Below, in pieces: positions 27,945 through 37,552 of a stretch of DNA of 64,000 bases (its first letter is position 1; every line of letters starts with the position of its first letter). The DNA is taken from the NCBI RefSeq assembly GCF_002233755.1, contig NZ_KZ268704.1, positions 178,474 through 242,473 on the forward strand, given 5' to 3'. This stretch comes from Acinetobacter piscicola (GTDB lineage Bacteria; Pseudomonadota; Gammaproteobacteria; Pseudomonadales; Moraxellaceae). The notes under the pieces were generated by a model, which worked only from the letters and a program-made list of their open reading frames with translations, made no database searches and was not told the origin of the DNA. The translations under genes and the position numbers were made by a program.

Positions 27945-29084
27945 TTGAGCACCCCCGCCATTTTAGCCCTTGCTGACGGTACTGTTTTTAAAGGTATATC
28001 GATCGGCGCTACGGGAAGTACGACTGGTGAAGTCGTTTTTAACACTGCCATGACTGGTTATCAGGAGATTTTGACTGATCCGAGTTATGCACAGCAACTT
28101 GTAACTTTAACCTACCCACATATCGGTAATACTGGTTGTAATGATGAAGACGTGGAATCAGGTCGAATTCATAAAGTATGGGCGAATGGCTTAATTATTC
28201 GTGACTTACCGTTATTACACAGTAATTTCCGATCAAATCAATCTCTTGGCGATTATTTACAACAACATAACGTGGTTGCCATTGCAGATATTGATACTCG
28301 TAAATTAACACGTATTCTGCGCGACAAAGGTGCACAAAACGGTTGTATTCTTGCTGGCGAAAATATTACTGCAGAAGAAGCGATTGCTAAAGCTCGTGCT
28401 TTTGGTGGTTTGAATGGCTTAGACCTTGCTAAAGAATGTTGTGACCCTGAAGGTTTTGAATGGACTGAAGGTTCATGGACATTAGGCAAAGGTTTTTCTC
28501 AACCTGAAGCTAAGTTCCATGTTGTTGCATACGATTACGGTGTTAAAACCAACATCTTACGTATGCTTGCAGATCGTGGCTGTAAACTTACAGTTGTTCC
28601 TGCGCAGACTCCTGCTGAAAAAGTCCTTGCTTTAAATCCAGACGGCGTATTCTTATCAAATGGTCCTGGCGATCCAGCAGCATGTGACTATGCGATTGAA
28701 GCAGTTAAAACGATTGTTGAAACAACCAACTTACCTGTATTTGGTATTTGCTTGGGTCATCAAATTTTAGCCCTCGCTTCTGGCGCTCAGACGATGAAAA
28801 TGAATCATGGTCATCACGGCGCAAACCATCCTGTACAAGACCTTGAGAATGGTACTGTGATGATTACTTCTCAAAACCACGGTTTTGCTGTTGACGAAAG
28901 TACCTTACCTGCAAACTTAAAAGTGACATATCGCTCATTGTTTGACGGTACAAACCAAGGTATTCATCGTACTGACAAGCCTGCGTTCAGCTTCCAAGGT
29001 CACCCTGAAGCAAGCCCTGGTCCACATGACTGTGCCCCATTGTTCGATCATTTCATCGAACTTATTGAAGCATCTAAGAAGTAA
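27945..29084 (+). CDS. carA: Carbamoyl-phosphate synthase small subunit
   Basis: This is the glutamine amidotransferase subunit that feeds ammonia to CarB for carbamoyl phosphate, shared by arginine and pyrimidine synthesis. It has 379 residues from a TTG codon: AGGAG lies 7 bases upstream and the sequence [12 protein letters not shown] follows. The nearby ATG at 27940 reads only two codons. The N-terminal CPSase domain has [11 protein letters not shown], and the class-I glutaminase domain has the nucleophile Cys269 in VFGICLGHQ and the histidine in [10 protein letters not shown]. It is 14 bp ahead of carB, and the pair is one operon behind an attenuator-like leader. Confidence 0.97.
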   Translation: MSTPAILALADGTVFKGISIGATGSTTGEVVFNTAMTGYQEILTDPSYAQQLVTLTYPHIGNTGCNDEDVESGRIHKVWANGLIIRDLPLLHSNFRSNQSLGDYLQQHNVVAIADIDTRKLTRILRDKGAQNGCILAGENITAEEAIAKARAFGGLNGLDLAKECCDPEGFEWTEGSWTLGKGFSQPEAKFHVVAYDYGVKTNILRMLADRGCKLTVVPAQTPAEKVLALNPDGVFLSNGPGDPAACDYAIEAVKTIVETTNLPVFGICLGHQILALASGAQTMKMNHGHHGANHPVQDLENGTVMITSQNHGFAVDESTLPANLKVTYRSLFDGTNQGIHRTDKPAFSFQGHPEASPGPHDCAPLFDHFIELIEASKK

Positions 29085-29098
29085 TTAAGGAAGCGATC

Positions 29099-32000
29099 AT
29101 GGCTAAACGTACAGACATTAAAAGCATCTTAATTATTGGTGCGGGTCCGATTGTGATCGGTCAAGCATGTGAGTTTGACTACTCAGGTGCACAAGCTTGT
29201 AAAGCGCTTCGTGAAGAAGGCTACCGTGTTATTTTGGTGAACTCTAACCCAGCGACCATTATGACCGACCCTGCAATGGCAGATGCAACGTATATCGAAC
29301 CGATTACTTGGCAGACTGTTGCGCAAATCATTGAGAAAGAACGCCCTGATGCTGTTCTTCCGACAATGGGTGGTCAAACAGCCTTGAACTGTGCACTTGC
29401 ACTTGATGCCAACGGTATTTTAGAAAAATACAATGTTGAGTTGATTGGCGCATCAAAAGAAGCGATTGAAAAAGCAGAAGATCGTAAACTTTTCGATATC
29501 GCAATGCGCAAAATCGGTCTTGAATGTCCAAAAGCAGATATTGCTGAATCAATGGAAGAAGCTTTAGAAATTCAAGCACGCTTCGGCTTCCCTGTAATTA
29601 TCCGTCCATCATTTACGATGGGTGGTTCAGGTGGCGGTATCGCTTATAACAAACAAGAATTTCTTGAAATCTGTGAACGCGGTTTCGATCTTTCGCCAAC
29701 AAAACAATTATTGATTGATGAATCGTTAATTGGTTGGAAAGAATACGAAATGGAAGTTGTTCGCGATAAAAACGACAACTGTATCATCGTATGTGCGATT
29801 GAAAACTTTGACCCAATGGGTGTGCATACAGGTGACTCAATCACTGTTGCTCCTGCACAAACATTGACAGACAAAGAATACCAATTGATGCGTAATGCTT
29901 CTTTAGCAGTACTACGTGAAATTGGTGTAGAAACAGGTGGTTCTAACGTTCAGTTCGGTATTTGCCCGAACACTGGTCGTATGGTTGTGATCGAGATGAA
30001 CCCGCGTGTTTCTCGTTCATCTGCTTTGGCTTCAAAAGCAACAGGTTTCCCGATTGCAAAAATCGCTGCGAAATTAGCTGTTGGTTATACCCTTGATGAA
30101 TTGAAAAATGACATCACTGGTGGTGTAACGCCTGCATCTTTTGAACCTTCAATCGACTACGTTGTAACGAAAATACCTCGTTTCAACTTCGAAAAATTCC
30201 CACAAGCTGACTCAACACTTACAACACAGATGAAATCTGTAGGTGAAGTGATGGCGATTGGTCGTAACTTCCAAGAGTCTTTACAAAAAGCGCTTCGTGG
30301 TCTTGAAGTTGGTGTATGTGGTTTTGATGAAAAGATCGAAGCGGGTACTGAAAACGTTAAAGATAAAATCTTGGTTGAACTTAAAGTTCCTGGCCCAGAA
30401 CGTATTTGGTATGTAGCAGATGCTTTCCGTCATGGCTTCACATTGGATGAAGTTTTTGCTGCAACGAATATCGATAAATGGTTCTTGATCCAAATCGAAG
30501 ACATCATCAAAACTGAAGAACAAATTAAAACTTTAGGCTTTGGTGACTTAAACGCTGACAATATTCGTTTATTCAAACGCAAAGGTTTATCTGACCTTCG
30601 TATTGCGAATTTGATGGGTATTTCACAAAAGCAATTCCGTAAGCATCGTTGGAACTTAGGTGTTTTGCCAGTTTACAAACGTGTAGATACCTGTGCAGCT
30701 GAATTCGAATCAGATACTGCTTACATGTACTCAACTTACGATGAAGAATGCGAAGCGAACCCTTCAGCTAAAGACAAGATCATGGTGATCGGTGGTGGTC
30801 CTAACCGTATTGGTCAGGGTATAGAATTCGATTACTGCTGTGTACACGCAGCACTTGCAATGCGTGAAGACGGCTACGAAACGATCATGGTGAACTGTAA
30901 CCCTGAAACAGTTTCAACAGATTACGACACCTCTGATCGTTTGTACTTCGAACCAATTACTTTAGAAGATGTCCTTGAAATCGTACGTATCGAGAAACCT
31001 AAAGGTATTATCGTTCAGTACGGTGGTCAAACTCCGCTTAAATTGGCACGTGCTTTAGAAGAAGCTGGCGCACCAATTATCGGTACATCGCCAGATGCGA
31101 TTGACCGTGCAGAAGACCGTGAACGTTTCCAACAAATGATTCAACGTTTACAACTTCGTCAACCAAACAACAGCATTGTAAAATCTGCTGAAGAAGGTAT
31201 GGCTGAAGCATCAAAAGTTGGTTATCCATTGGTTGTACGCCCTTCTTATGTATTGGGTGGTCGTGCGATGGAAATCGTATACAACGACGATGAATTGAAA
31301 CGTTATTTACGTGATGCAGTACAAGCTTCGAATGAAGCGCCTGTATTACTTGATCGCTTCTTAGATGATGCCATCGAAGTTGACGTAGACTGCGTATCTG
31401 ACGGTAAAGACGTTGTGATCGGCGGTATTATGCAGCACATTGAACAAGCAGGGATTCACTCAGGTGACTCAGCATGTTCGATTCCTCCATATTCGCTCTC
31501 TGACGAAATTCAAGATGAAATGCGCCGTCAAACTGTTGCAATGGCGAAAGAACTTGGCGTTATTGGTTTAATGAACGTACAGTTTGCAGTTAAAGGCGAA
31601 GACATCTATATTTTAGAAGTCAACCCACGCGCATCACGTACTGTGCCGTTTGTTTCTAAATGTATCGGTGAATCATTAGCGAAAGTTGCAGCACGTTGTA
31701 TGGCGGGTCAATCTTTAGTGTCACAAGGTTTCACTAAAGAAATTATTCCGACTTACTTCTCTGTAAAAGAAGCAGTATTCCCATTCAACAAATTCCCTGG
31801 TGTTGACCCAATTCTTGGCCCTGAGATGAAATCTACAGGCGAAGTGATGGGTGTTGGTAAAACATTCGGTGAAGCATTTTATAAAGCCGTACTAGGTGCA
31901 AATGAACGCTTACCGGGTCTTCCAACCGAAGGTGAAGTGAAGCATGCATTCATCTCCGTTCGTGATTCTGACAAACCTCGCGCTGTAGGTATTGCCAAAC

Positions 32001-32332
32001 AACTTGTAGACTTTGGTTTCAAAGTGATCGCAACTGGCGGTACTTATGATGTCATTAAAGCTGCTGGTATTGAATGTGAACGTGTAAACAAAGTCACTGA
32101 AGGTCGTCCTAATATCGTGGACCGCTTGAAAAATGGCGAGATTCACCTCATTATTAATACAACTGAAGGCAAACAAGCTCAAGAAGATTCATTCTCGATT
32201 CGTCGTTCTGCCCTACAAGGCAAAGTGTATAACACAACGACCTTGAATGGCGCAGATGCTTTATGTCAAGCTTTAGCGATTCAATTGCCGATGGATGTAT
32301 ACCGTTTGCAAGATTTACAAACTGTAGGTTAA
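29099..32332 (+). CDS. carB: Carbamoyl-phosphate synthase large subunit
   Basis: This synthetase subunit makes carbamoyl phosphate from bicarbonate, two ATP and ammonia tunnelled from CarA. The 1077 residues equal the family length. Two homologous ATP-grasp halves are visible: first half with [17 protein letters not shown] and [18 protein letters not shown], second with [21 protein letters not shown] and [18 protein letters not shown]. The C-terminal MGS-like regulatory domain begins near [14 protein letters not shown] and includes [25 protein letters not shown] precedes the ATG. A terminator follows. Confidence 0.98.
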   Translation: MAKRTDIKSILIIGAGPIVIGQACEFDYSGAQACKALREEGYRVILVNSNPATIMTDPAMADATYIEPITWQTVAQIIEKERPDAVLPTMGGQTALNCALALDANGILEKYNVELIGASKEAIEKAEDRKLFDIAMRKIGLECPKADIAESMEEALEIQARFGFPVIIRPSFTMGGSGGGIAYNKQEFLEICERGFDLSPTKQLLIDESLIGWKEYEMEVVRDKNDNCIIVCAIENFDPMGVHTGDSITVAPAQTLTDKEYQLMRNASLAVLREIGVETGGSNVQFGICPNTGRMVVIEMNPRVSRSSALASKATGFPIAKIAAKLAVGYTLDELKNDITGGVTPASFEPSIDYVVTKIPRFNFEKFPQADSTLTTQMKSVGEVMAIGRNFQESLQKALRGLEVGVCGFDEKIEAGTENVKDKILVELKVPGPERIWYVADAFRHGFTLDEVFAATNIDKWFLIQIEDIIKTEEQIKTLGFGDLNADNIRLFKRKGLSDLRIANLMGISQKQFRKHRWNLGVLPVYKRVDTCAAEFESDTAYMYSTYDEECEANPSAKDKIMVIGGGPNRIGQGIEFDYCCVHAALAMREDGYETIMVNCNPETVSTDYDTSDRLYFEPITLEDVLEIVRIEKPKGIIVQYGGQTPLKLARALEEAGAPIIGTSPDAIDRAEDRERFQQMIQRLQLRQPNNSIVKSAEEGMAEASKVGYPLVVRPSYVLGGRAMEIVYNDDELKRYLRDAVQASNEAPVLLDRFLDDAIEVDVDCVSDGKDVVIGGIMQHIEQAGIHSGDSACSIPPYSLSDEIQDEMRRQTVAMAKELGVIGLMNVQFAVKGEDIYILEVNPRASRTVPFVSKCIGESLAKVAARCMAGQSLVSQGFTKEIIPTYFSVKEAVFPFNKFPGVDPILGPEMKSTGEVMGVGKTFGEAFYKAVLGANERLPGLPTEGEVKHAFISVRDSDKPRAVGIAKQLVDFGFKVIATGGTYDVIKAAGIECERVNKVTEGRPNIVDRLKNGEIHLIINTTEGKQAQEDSFSIRRSALQGKVYNTTTLNGADALCQALAIQLPMDVYRLQDLQTVG

Positions 32333-32348
32333 TTCGTTTACCGAGAAG

Positions 32349-32379
32349 TCCCGTTACCTCTTGGTAGCGGGATTTTTTT
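32349..32379 (+). terminator. Terminator of carAB
   Basis: TCCCGTTACC and GGTAGCGGGA pair (one wobble) around TCTT, followed by seven T. Confidence 0.88.
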
Positions 32380-32425
32380 ATTTCTAAACCTGTGTTTTAT
32401 TCACTAACATAATTGAGGGACAACA

Positions 32426-32902
32426 ATGCAACGTTATCCTATGACTCCTGAAGGCAAGGTTGCCTTAGAGAAAGAATTACAACAGCTTAAGTCTGTTGAT
32501 CGTCCACGTATCATTGCCGCAATCGCAGAAGCACGTGAACATGGCGATTTAAAAGAAAATGCAGAATACCATGCAGCTCGTGAGCAACAAGGTTTCTGTG
32601 AGGGACGTATTCAAGATATCGAAGGTAAGCTTGGCGCTGTTCAAGAAATTGATGTGAAAGCACTTGAACAAAATGGTCGTGTAGTTTTTGGCGTAACAGT
32701 GACGATTGAAAATATCGACACTGAAGAGCGTAAGACTTATAAAATTGTTGGCGACGATGAAGCTGACTTTAAAATCAATAAAATTTCAGTGAATTCCCCT
32801 ATTGCACGTGGCTTGTTAAGCAAAAGCGAAGGCGATGAAGTGAAAATCGTAACACCTCAAGGCGAAGTGGAATACGAAATTGTAAAAGTTGAATATCTTT
32901 AA
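32426..32902 (+). CDS. greA: Transcription elongation factor GreA
   Basis: It reactivates backtracked RNA polymerase by stimulating cleavage of the 3' RNA end through the secondary channel. Its 158 residues have an N-terminal coiled coil with the acidic tip Asp41 and Glu44 ([13 protein letters not shown]) and a C-terminal FKBP-like domain with [20 protein letters not shown] and [20 protein letters not shown] precedes the ATG. It lies 93 bp after carB, separated by a terminator; carAB-greA order is conserved in many gamma-proteobacteria. Confidence 0.97.
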   Translation: MQRYPMTPEGKVALEKELQQLKSVDRPRIIAAIAEAREHGDLKENAEYHAAREQQGFCEGRIQDIEGKLGAVQEIDVKALEQNGRVVFGVTVTIENIDTEERKTYKIVGDDEADFKINKISVNSPIARGLLSKSEGDEVKIVTPQGEVEYEIVKVEYL

Positions 32903-32930
32903 TTTTTTCTGATATTTACGGCTGTAAAAC

Positions 32931-32954
32931 CCCCTCACTTGAGGGGATTTTTTT
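32931..32954 (+). terminator. Terminator after greA
   Basis: CCCCTC and GAGGGG pair around ACTT, followed by seven T after one A. Confidence 0.88.
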
Positions 32955-32975
32955 GTTTTAGAATTTTCCAAAACA

Positions 32976-33190
32976 CCTCTCCCTAATTCTCACCGTATAG
33001 GAGAGAGAAACTTCATTACAAGAATGAGATAGGTTTAAGATATATACAAATCTTCCAACCAAAACCCAAAATTCAATCCACAATGGATGACTCCTTTTCT
33101 CTAAGAAAGAAGGTTGGGGGGAGGATTCAGTAAAGGAATGTTAGATTTAAGCAATCCATTTCCCTCCTCTTTTTCAAAGGAAGTGTTTTA
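32976..33190. repeat. Degenerate palindromic intergenic repeats (three pieces)
   Basis: The gap after greA carries decayed members of a dispersed palindrome family. CTCTCC/GGAGAG arms lie at 32977-33005. A CTCCTTTTCT... AAGAAAGAAGG arm pair followed by GGTTGGGGGGAGGATT lies at 33091-33127. A CCCTCCTCTTTTTCAAAGG unit lies at 33162-33180. They match cleaner copies at 37.46, 45.44 and 52.61 kb. Confidence 0.6.
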
Positions 33191-33229
33191 TTTGTTATAA
33201 TTCCTTTCACTCTGCAACGTTATCATTCT

Positions 33230-33859
33230 ATGTCTGAACCTTTGATCAATTCCCCTGTAAAACATTGGTGCGAGTTTGAATTTATCTCTAAAACTGTGAA
33301 AAATCCAAACATCCACATTAAGGGTAATTATTCTTATTATTCAGCTTATTGGGATCAAGGTTTTGAGCGTTGTGTGGTACGTTATTTACACGATAAACCT
33401 TCTACATCTGAAAAGCCGATTGATCAACTCCACATCGGTAACTTTGTCTGTTTTGGGGCGGAATGTGTGATTATGATGGGCGGAAATCAGTTACATCGTC
33501 CAGATTGGATTTCAACCTTCCCTTTTGATACTCGTAGTTTTTTAGCTGCCGGTGATACTGTAATTGCTGATGGTTGCTGGATTGGTAGCCGTGCCATGAT
33601 TATGCAAGGTGTGACACTTGGTGAAGGTGCTGTGGTTGCAACAGGTGCTGTGGTCACGCAAGATGTGCCACCTTATGCAATTGTCGGCGGTGTCCCTGCT
33701 AAAGTGATTAAGTATCGTTTTCCTGAACAAGACATTGAAAAACTGCTTTCCCTTAAGTTATACGACTTAGATGAAAAGCAGATTTTAAAAATGCGGGAAA
33801 CGTTACAAACGGATGATGTGGATGCTTTGTTAGAATATTTTAAGCATTTGAAAAATTAA
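33230..33859 (+). CDS. CatB-type O-acetyltransferase (left-handed beta-helix)
   Basis: This is a hexapeptide-repeat acyltransferase of the xenobiotic acetyltransferase class, which uses acetyl-CoA on hydroxyl acceptors and includes streptogramin (Vat) and type-B chloramphenicol acetyltransferases. Its 209 residues match. The family block is MGGNQLHRPDWISTFPF with the catalytic His. The hexapeptide coil follows as IADGCWIGSRAMIMQGVTLGEGAVVATGAVVT and VPPYAIVGGVPAKVIKYRF, and the C-terminus is helical. In Vat/CatB the block reads GGNQHR as I remember it, so the extra Leu here is a small departure. The natural substrate is unknown; resistance must not be assumed. There is no clear ribosome binding site, but TATAAT lies about 30 bp upstream. 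Confidence 0.82.
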   Translation: MSEPLINSPVKHWCEFEFISKTVKNPNIHIKGNYSYYSAYWDQGFERCVVRYLHDKPSTSEKPIDQLHIGNFVCFGAECVIMMGGNQLHRPDWISTFPFDTRSFLAAGDTVIADGCWIGSRAMIMQGVTLGEGAVVATGAVVTQDVPPYAIVGGVPAKVIKYRFPEQDIEKLLSLKLYDLDEKQILKMRETLQTDDVDALLEYFKHLKN

Positions 33860-33924
33860 TCATTTTTAAATGAGGAATATCCTGATAAAGCATTGTAAAA
33901 TTTTTACTGCCTCACTCATTCAAA

Positions 33925-34707
33925 TCATTTCTTTTTACTAAAACCAAACGGCATCACCACTTCACGATACTTTTCCACGACTTTATCCTTTTCAGGTTTA
34001 AAAGCCTCCCAAGTGAAGTCTGTATAATTCAAAATCCATTGATAATAGGGCTTTCCTACATCCTTGAATTGAATTGATAAACTCGAACCACTTTCATCAT
34101 GGCAATGTAGCGAAGTTTGATAATCTTTTTCAGAAAAACATGCTCGAATCGTCTCATAAGAATAAAAAGGAACATCTGCCAAAGCCAACTTATATGCCCC
34201 CTTCGGTTCTAACATCACAAAATCTGCAAACTGCTCACCTTTACCACCACCTGAATAACCAGTACCCCAATGCTGAACGATAGCAATTGCAAATTTTTGC
34301 CGATTCAAAGGATAAAATGCAGGGAAAATTTCAGCACCATAATCACCCAACTCACCATCTTCAGAATTTTTACTATGATGCTGATAATTTTTAAAATTCC
34401 ATGCATCAACGACTTTATAACTATTTTTATCTTTAACAAGTTCAATCAATTGAGGAGTAGCATCAATCAAATAAACTTGGCCATCATCCGATGCTTTCTT
34501 TTTCCACAAAGCTAAATCTTCTGAACACATCAAATTCAAATCCGTACAGATCTTTTTGAGTTGTGATGATTCCGTTTTTAATTTAACCAAAGGAACTGCT
34601 TGAATCGTTTCTACAGCAAATGTTTGTGCAGAAAACATAATCATGGGGACAAATAAACCTAAGGGTTTTACAACATTTTTATACCTATTCATTGTAAATA
34701 ACAGCAT
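33925..34707 (-). CDS. Exported hypothetical protein
   Basis: It has 260 residues from the ATG at 34707, with AGGG 5 bases upstream; an in-frame TTG lies five codons earlier. A signal peptide is likely (KNVVKPLGLFVPMIMFSAQTFA), so it is periplasmic. The mature part has four Cys (in KKICTDLNLMCSEDL and ACFSEKDYQTSLHCH), consistent with two disulphides. It also contains a GTGYSGGGKGEQFADFVML segment. I do not recognise a family. It is convergent with the acetyltransferase gene, and a long AT-rich gap precedes it. Confidence 0.7.
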   Translation of the reverse strand: MLLFTMNRYKNVVKPLGLFVPMIMFSAQTFAVETIQAVPLVKLKTESSQLKKICTDLNLMCSEDLALWKKKASDDGQVYLIDATPQLIELVKDKNSYKVVDAWNFKNYQHHSKNSEDGELGDYGAEIFPAFYPLNRQKFAIAIVQHWGTGYSGGGKGEQFADFVMLEPKGAYKLALADVPFYSYETIRACFSEKDYQTSLHCHDESGSSLSIQFKDVGKPYYQWILNYTDFTWEAFKPEKDKVVEKYREVVMPFGFSKKK

Positions 34708-35189
34708 AAGCGCCCTGTTCAATTAAGCTTAGTTTGTATTATCAATATAAACATTACTTGATGAAAATATGTCATAAAAACGATTCAAAATACTCTGTTT
34801 CGAAAATAGACAAAACGAGCCATCCAAAACGATAATTCAATTCATCTGTCGATCAAACATGATTACTCTCATTATTATGTATGGTTTTTGTTCATGTTAG
34901 TCTTAAATATCTCATCATTTAAATCTATTTAGAGCGAATTTTTCATTCACTTCTAGTTAAATACTGAGCTTAATAGCATGATGTTTCTCTAGATTTAAAT
35001 ATCTTGATTTTGATATTACAAGCTATTGACTAATTAAAAATAACTTAAGATATTTCAATAAATTATCTTTATAAAATTACTGGGTTTTATTCTTTTCATA
35101 TTCACGTTATGATCAAAGTGTAAACTGATTTATGTGTTCATTGTTCATCATTCAATTCAGCATTTTTTGTCAAAATAAGGAAATTACTT
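34708..35189. other. 482-bp AT-rich gap between divergent genes
   Basis: No gene is supported. An AATATC/GATATT inverted repeat lies near 34999-35018. It should hold promoters of the exported hypothetical gene and the universal stress protein gene. Confidence 0.4.
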
Positions 35190-35627
35190 ATGGCTTATCA
35201 AAATATTCTTGTCCCTGTTGATGGTTCAGAAACGTCTCTGTCTGTGGTTAAACATGCCGCTGAACTTGCTAAAGCATTTAACAGTAAAATCACGGTTGTA
35301 CAGGTGATGACCTTAGACCCTTATATTGCTTCAGAATATCTTGCACATGGTCAAAGCAATATGTTGATTGAACGTGCTAGAGAGTTTATCCAAGACAATA
35401 TTAATGCAGCAAAGGAACAATTTCTTGCAGAAGGCGTACAAGTCGAAACACGCCTACTTGAAGGCGAAAATATTGCTCGCACCATCAGCCAAGCAACAAT
35501 CGATTTAAAAACTGATTTAGTGATTCTAAGTTCTCATGGACGCACTGGCTTCCAAAAATTGCTCATGGGAAGTGTTGCACAAAGCTTATTAACTGAACTA
35601 CAGATTCCGGTATTGGTGATTAAATAA
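35190..35627 (+). CDS. Universal stress protein, UspA family
   Basis: This single-domain 145-residue Usp is cytoplasmic. The N-terminal ILVPVDGSETS carries the adenine-contact Asp11. The C-terminal ATP-binding signature G-2x-G-9x-GS is exact in SSHGRTGFQKLLMGSVAQ (Gly117, Gly120, then the glycine-serine after six further residues), so it is probably the ATP-binding subgroup. It is monocistronic with AAGGAAA upstream and AT-rich DNA before it. Family function is survival under stress and stasis; the specific role is unknown. Confidence 0.93.
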   Translation: MAYQNILVPVDGSETSLSVVKHAAELAKAFNSKITVVQVMTLDPYIASEYLAHGQSNMLIERAREFIQDNINAAKEQFLAEGVQVETRLLEGENIARTISQATIDLKTDLVILSSHGRTGFQKLLMGSVAQSLLTELQIPVLVIK

Positions 35628-35675
35628 CCTAATCTCAGGATAAGATATGTTTCCAACCATATGATACGCGGAAAC

Positions 35676-35807
35676 GTCAGTCGCATTGTTCGAGGCAGGA
35701 CTACATCTGTAATATACTGTTTTTGCGATATATTAGGTACTAGATAGTATTTGTCGAGTTGGCGACTGACAAATGGTTTTGCCTACTTTTCCCGAAAGAA
35801 AAGTAGG
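35676..35807. repeat. Structured intergenic element with nested inverted repeats
   Basis: Outer arms GTCAGTCGC (35676-35684) and GCGACTGAC (35762-35770) pair perfectly over 77 bases. Just right of them is a perfect 10-bp stem CCTACTTTTC (35782-35791) with GAAAAGTAGG (35798-35807) around CCGAAA. No coding frame is plausible. The compact structure suggests a non-autonomous repeat element or structured RNA, not a simple terminator. Confidence 0.5.
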
Positions 35808-36032
35808 TCGAACCGAAGGTTAATCCTTGTATATGACTTTAAATGGTAGGACTCCGCTGAGTCTATTCTATCTTTTCAATAACTTACATCAGAATTTATC
35901 CCAAACTGACGTTAAACAAGTGTTGTTTTAAGAATCTATTTCAAATATTGATTTTACAGGATCTCATCACAACAATTTAGTTTTTGAGTATTAAAAGTCC
36001 TTATCATAATTCCATGGTAGGGATTTTTAAGC
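35808..36032. other. Intergenic remainder before the alkyltransferase-like gene
   Basis: I see an imperfect TTAAAA-based stem near 36000-36030 past the gene's stop, without a T-run, and nothing else. Confidence 0.35.
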
Positions 36033-36350
36033 TTAAGGCGTCCATTGATATTTTTTTAAATTAATTTTGCCATCAATGACCACAATATTTTCGGATAATA
36101 ATAATGCAGTTTGTATGCAATTACCCTGTTCATCTAATTTATTTAAGCTAATTCTACCTTGTGAATTCACCACTCTAAACCACGGAATTGCATGTCCTTC
36201 TTCCAATTGCCCCAAAACACGACCAACCAAACGGGCATGTTTTGGCAGGCCTGCTAATTTGGCAACCTGCCCATAACTCGCAACTTTTCCTTTGGGTATT
36301 TGCACGATAACATTGAGAATAAGTTGTGCAAGTTCATTATTTTGTGACAT
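36033..36350 (-). CDS. ybaZ: Alkyltransferase-like protein (MGMT fold without active Cys)
   Basis: This DNA-binding protein flags O6-alkylguanine for nucleotide excision repair. Its 105 residues hold only the C-terminal MGMT domain. The helix-turn-helix part IPKGKVASYGQVAKLAGLPKHARLVGRVL is intact. The active-site motif PCHRV of true methyltransferases reads PWFRV (56-60), so the nucleophilic Cys is replaced by Trp, the defining mark of the ATL group. The gene is single, divergent from the lipase gene. Confidence 0.9.
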   Translation of the reverse strand: MSQNNELAQLILNVIVQIPKGKVASYGQVAKLAGLPKHARLVGRVLGQLEEGHAIPWFRVVNSQGRISLNKLDEQGNCIQTALLLSENIVVIDGKINLKKYQWTP

Positions 36351-36458
36351 TAGGACTCATTGACCAATAATTAACAGTTAACTCTTTTTAGGCAAATGTA
36401 TTCTGTTTGCGACTATTCTAATCTTAAATAGACCATCTAAAACAACAAGAGTATATCT

Positions 36459-37424
36459 ATGAAACGGACTTTATCTCAATTATTCCTTGCTTCTGCTATA
36501 GGTTTAGCATCAATCGGCATCATAAACCAAGCGCAAGCTGCACCAGCTATTGATATTCAAAGTGTATTACAACAAGAACGTACTTGGGCAGGTATGGAAA
36601 CTAAGCGCGTTAAAGTCGGTGATATTGATTGGGCGTATAGTGAAGGTGGACAAGCAGGTAAACCAACACTGCTGTTAGTTCATGGCTTGGCAGGTAGTCG
36701 AGATAACTGGAATCGTTTAGCACGTTATTTAACCCCTTATTATCATGTCATTATTCCAGATTTACCTGGTCAAGGCGACAGTAAGGTTCCCAATGATTTT
36801 GATTACTCACTTCCTAATTTAACTGAAAAATTACGTCGTTTTGCTGAAGCCATTAAGGTAGATAATGGTTTGAATATTGCAGGTCATAGCATGGGAGGAT
36901 CGATTGCCCTACTCTATGTTGCACAATATCCTATTGATACTAAGTCATTATTTCTAATTGACAGTGCAGGTGTGTTTAAATCGGCAAATACACCTTATTT
37001 AAAAGATCCAACAACCTTGCGTAATATGCTCGTAAGCAAACCGGGGGATTTTGATCGTTTAATGAAAATCGCCATGAATACTCCACCGTTTATTCCAAAA
37101 GAACTCAAAGATGCGCAAGAAAAACTCATGATCAGCCAGTCTGCAAATACATCGAAATTGGTTGAACAGTTGATTGTCATGTCAAAACTATTTACACCTG
37201 ATTCATTTGCAATTGCTGCACGTTCTATTGACCAACCTGTACTCATTGCATGGGGTGATAAAGACCAAATCATCAATGTAGAAGCAGCCGCAGAATTGAA
37301 AGGCTTACTCAAGAATGCGCAAGAACCTGTGATCTTAAAAGGGATTGGACATATGCCAATTTTGGAACAAGAGCAATTGTTGGTTAAACCTTATTTGGAT
37401 TTTTTAGGTAAACACGCGAAATAA
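36459..37424 (+). CDS. Exported alpha/beta hydrolase, lipase/esterase-like
   Basis: It is a 321-residue serine hydrolase with a Sec signal peptide ending at INQAQAA, so periplasmic or secreted. The oxyanion region is LLVHGLAGSRDNW. The nucleophile elbow is GHSMGG (Ser144), and the triad is completed by Asp267 (AWGDKDQI) and His298 (GIGHMPILE). It resembles the lipases of Moraxellaceae (Psychrobacter/Moraxella type), which are exported alpha/beta hydrolases of about 315 residues. No lipase chaperone (lif) gene is nearby, consistent with this class. Substrate length preference is unknown. Confidence 0.87.
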   Translation: MKRTLSQLFLASAIGLASIGIINQAQAAPAIDIQSVLQQERTWAGMETKRVKVGDIDWAYSEGGQAGKPTLLLVHGLAGSRDNWNRLARYLTPYYHVIIPDLPGQGDSKVPNDFDYSLPNLTEKLRRFAEAIKVDNGLNIAGHSMGGSIALLYVAQYPIDTKSLFLIDSAGVFKSANTPYLKDPTTLRNMLVSKPGDFDRLMKIAMNTPPFIPKELKDAQEKLMISQSANTSKLVEQLIVMSKLFTPDSFAIAARSIDQPVLIAWGDKDQIINVEAAAELKGLLKNAQEPVILKGIGHMPILEQEQLLVKPYLDFLGKHAK

Positions 37425-37459
37425 ATGAATTTAACCTAACGTCGAATCTTCTTGGTACA

Positions 37460-37492
37460 CCCTCCTTTGAACAAGGAGGGTTGGAAGGATTT
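37460..37492. repeat. Dispersed palindromic repeat copy
   Basis: CCCTCCTT and AAGGAGGG pair perfectly around TGAAC (37460-37480), followed by the family tail TTGGAAGGATTT. It lies between convergent genes and may end the lipase transcript. Confidence 0.7.
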
Positions 37493-37552
37493 AAAAATAT
37501 TTGAATGAATAGTATCGGCTTTTTCTACGATCAATCACAACAATATTGACGA

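Noticed and set aside
33230-33859. Chloramphenicol resistance gene catB
   Set aside because: Family membership alone does not establish the substrate, and the active-site block differs slightly.
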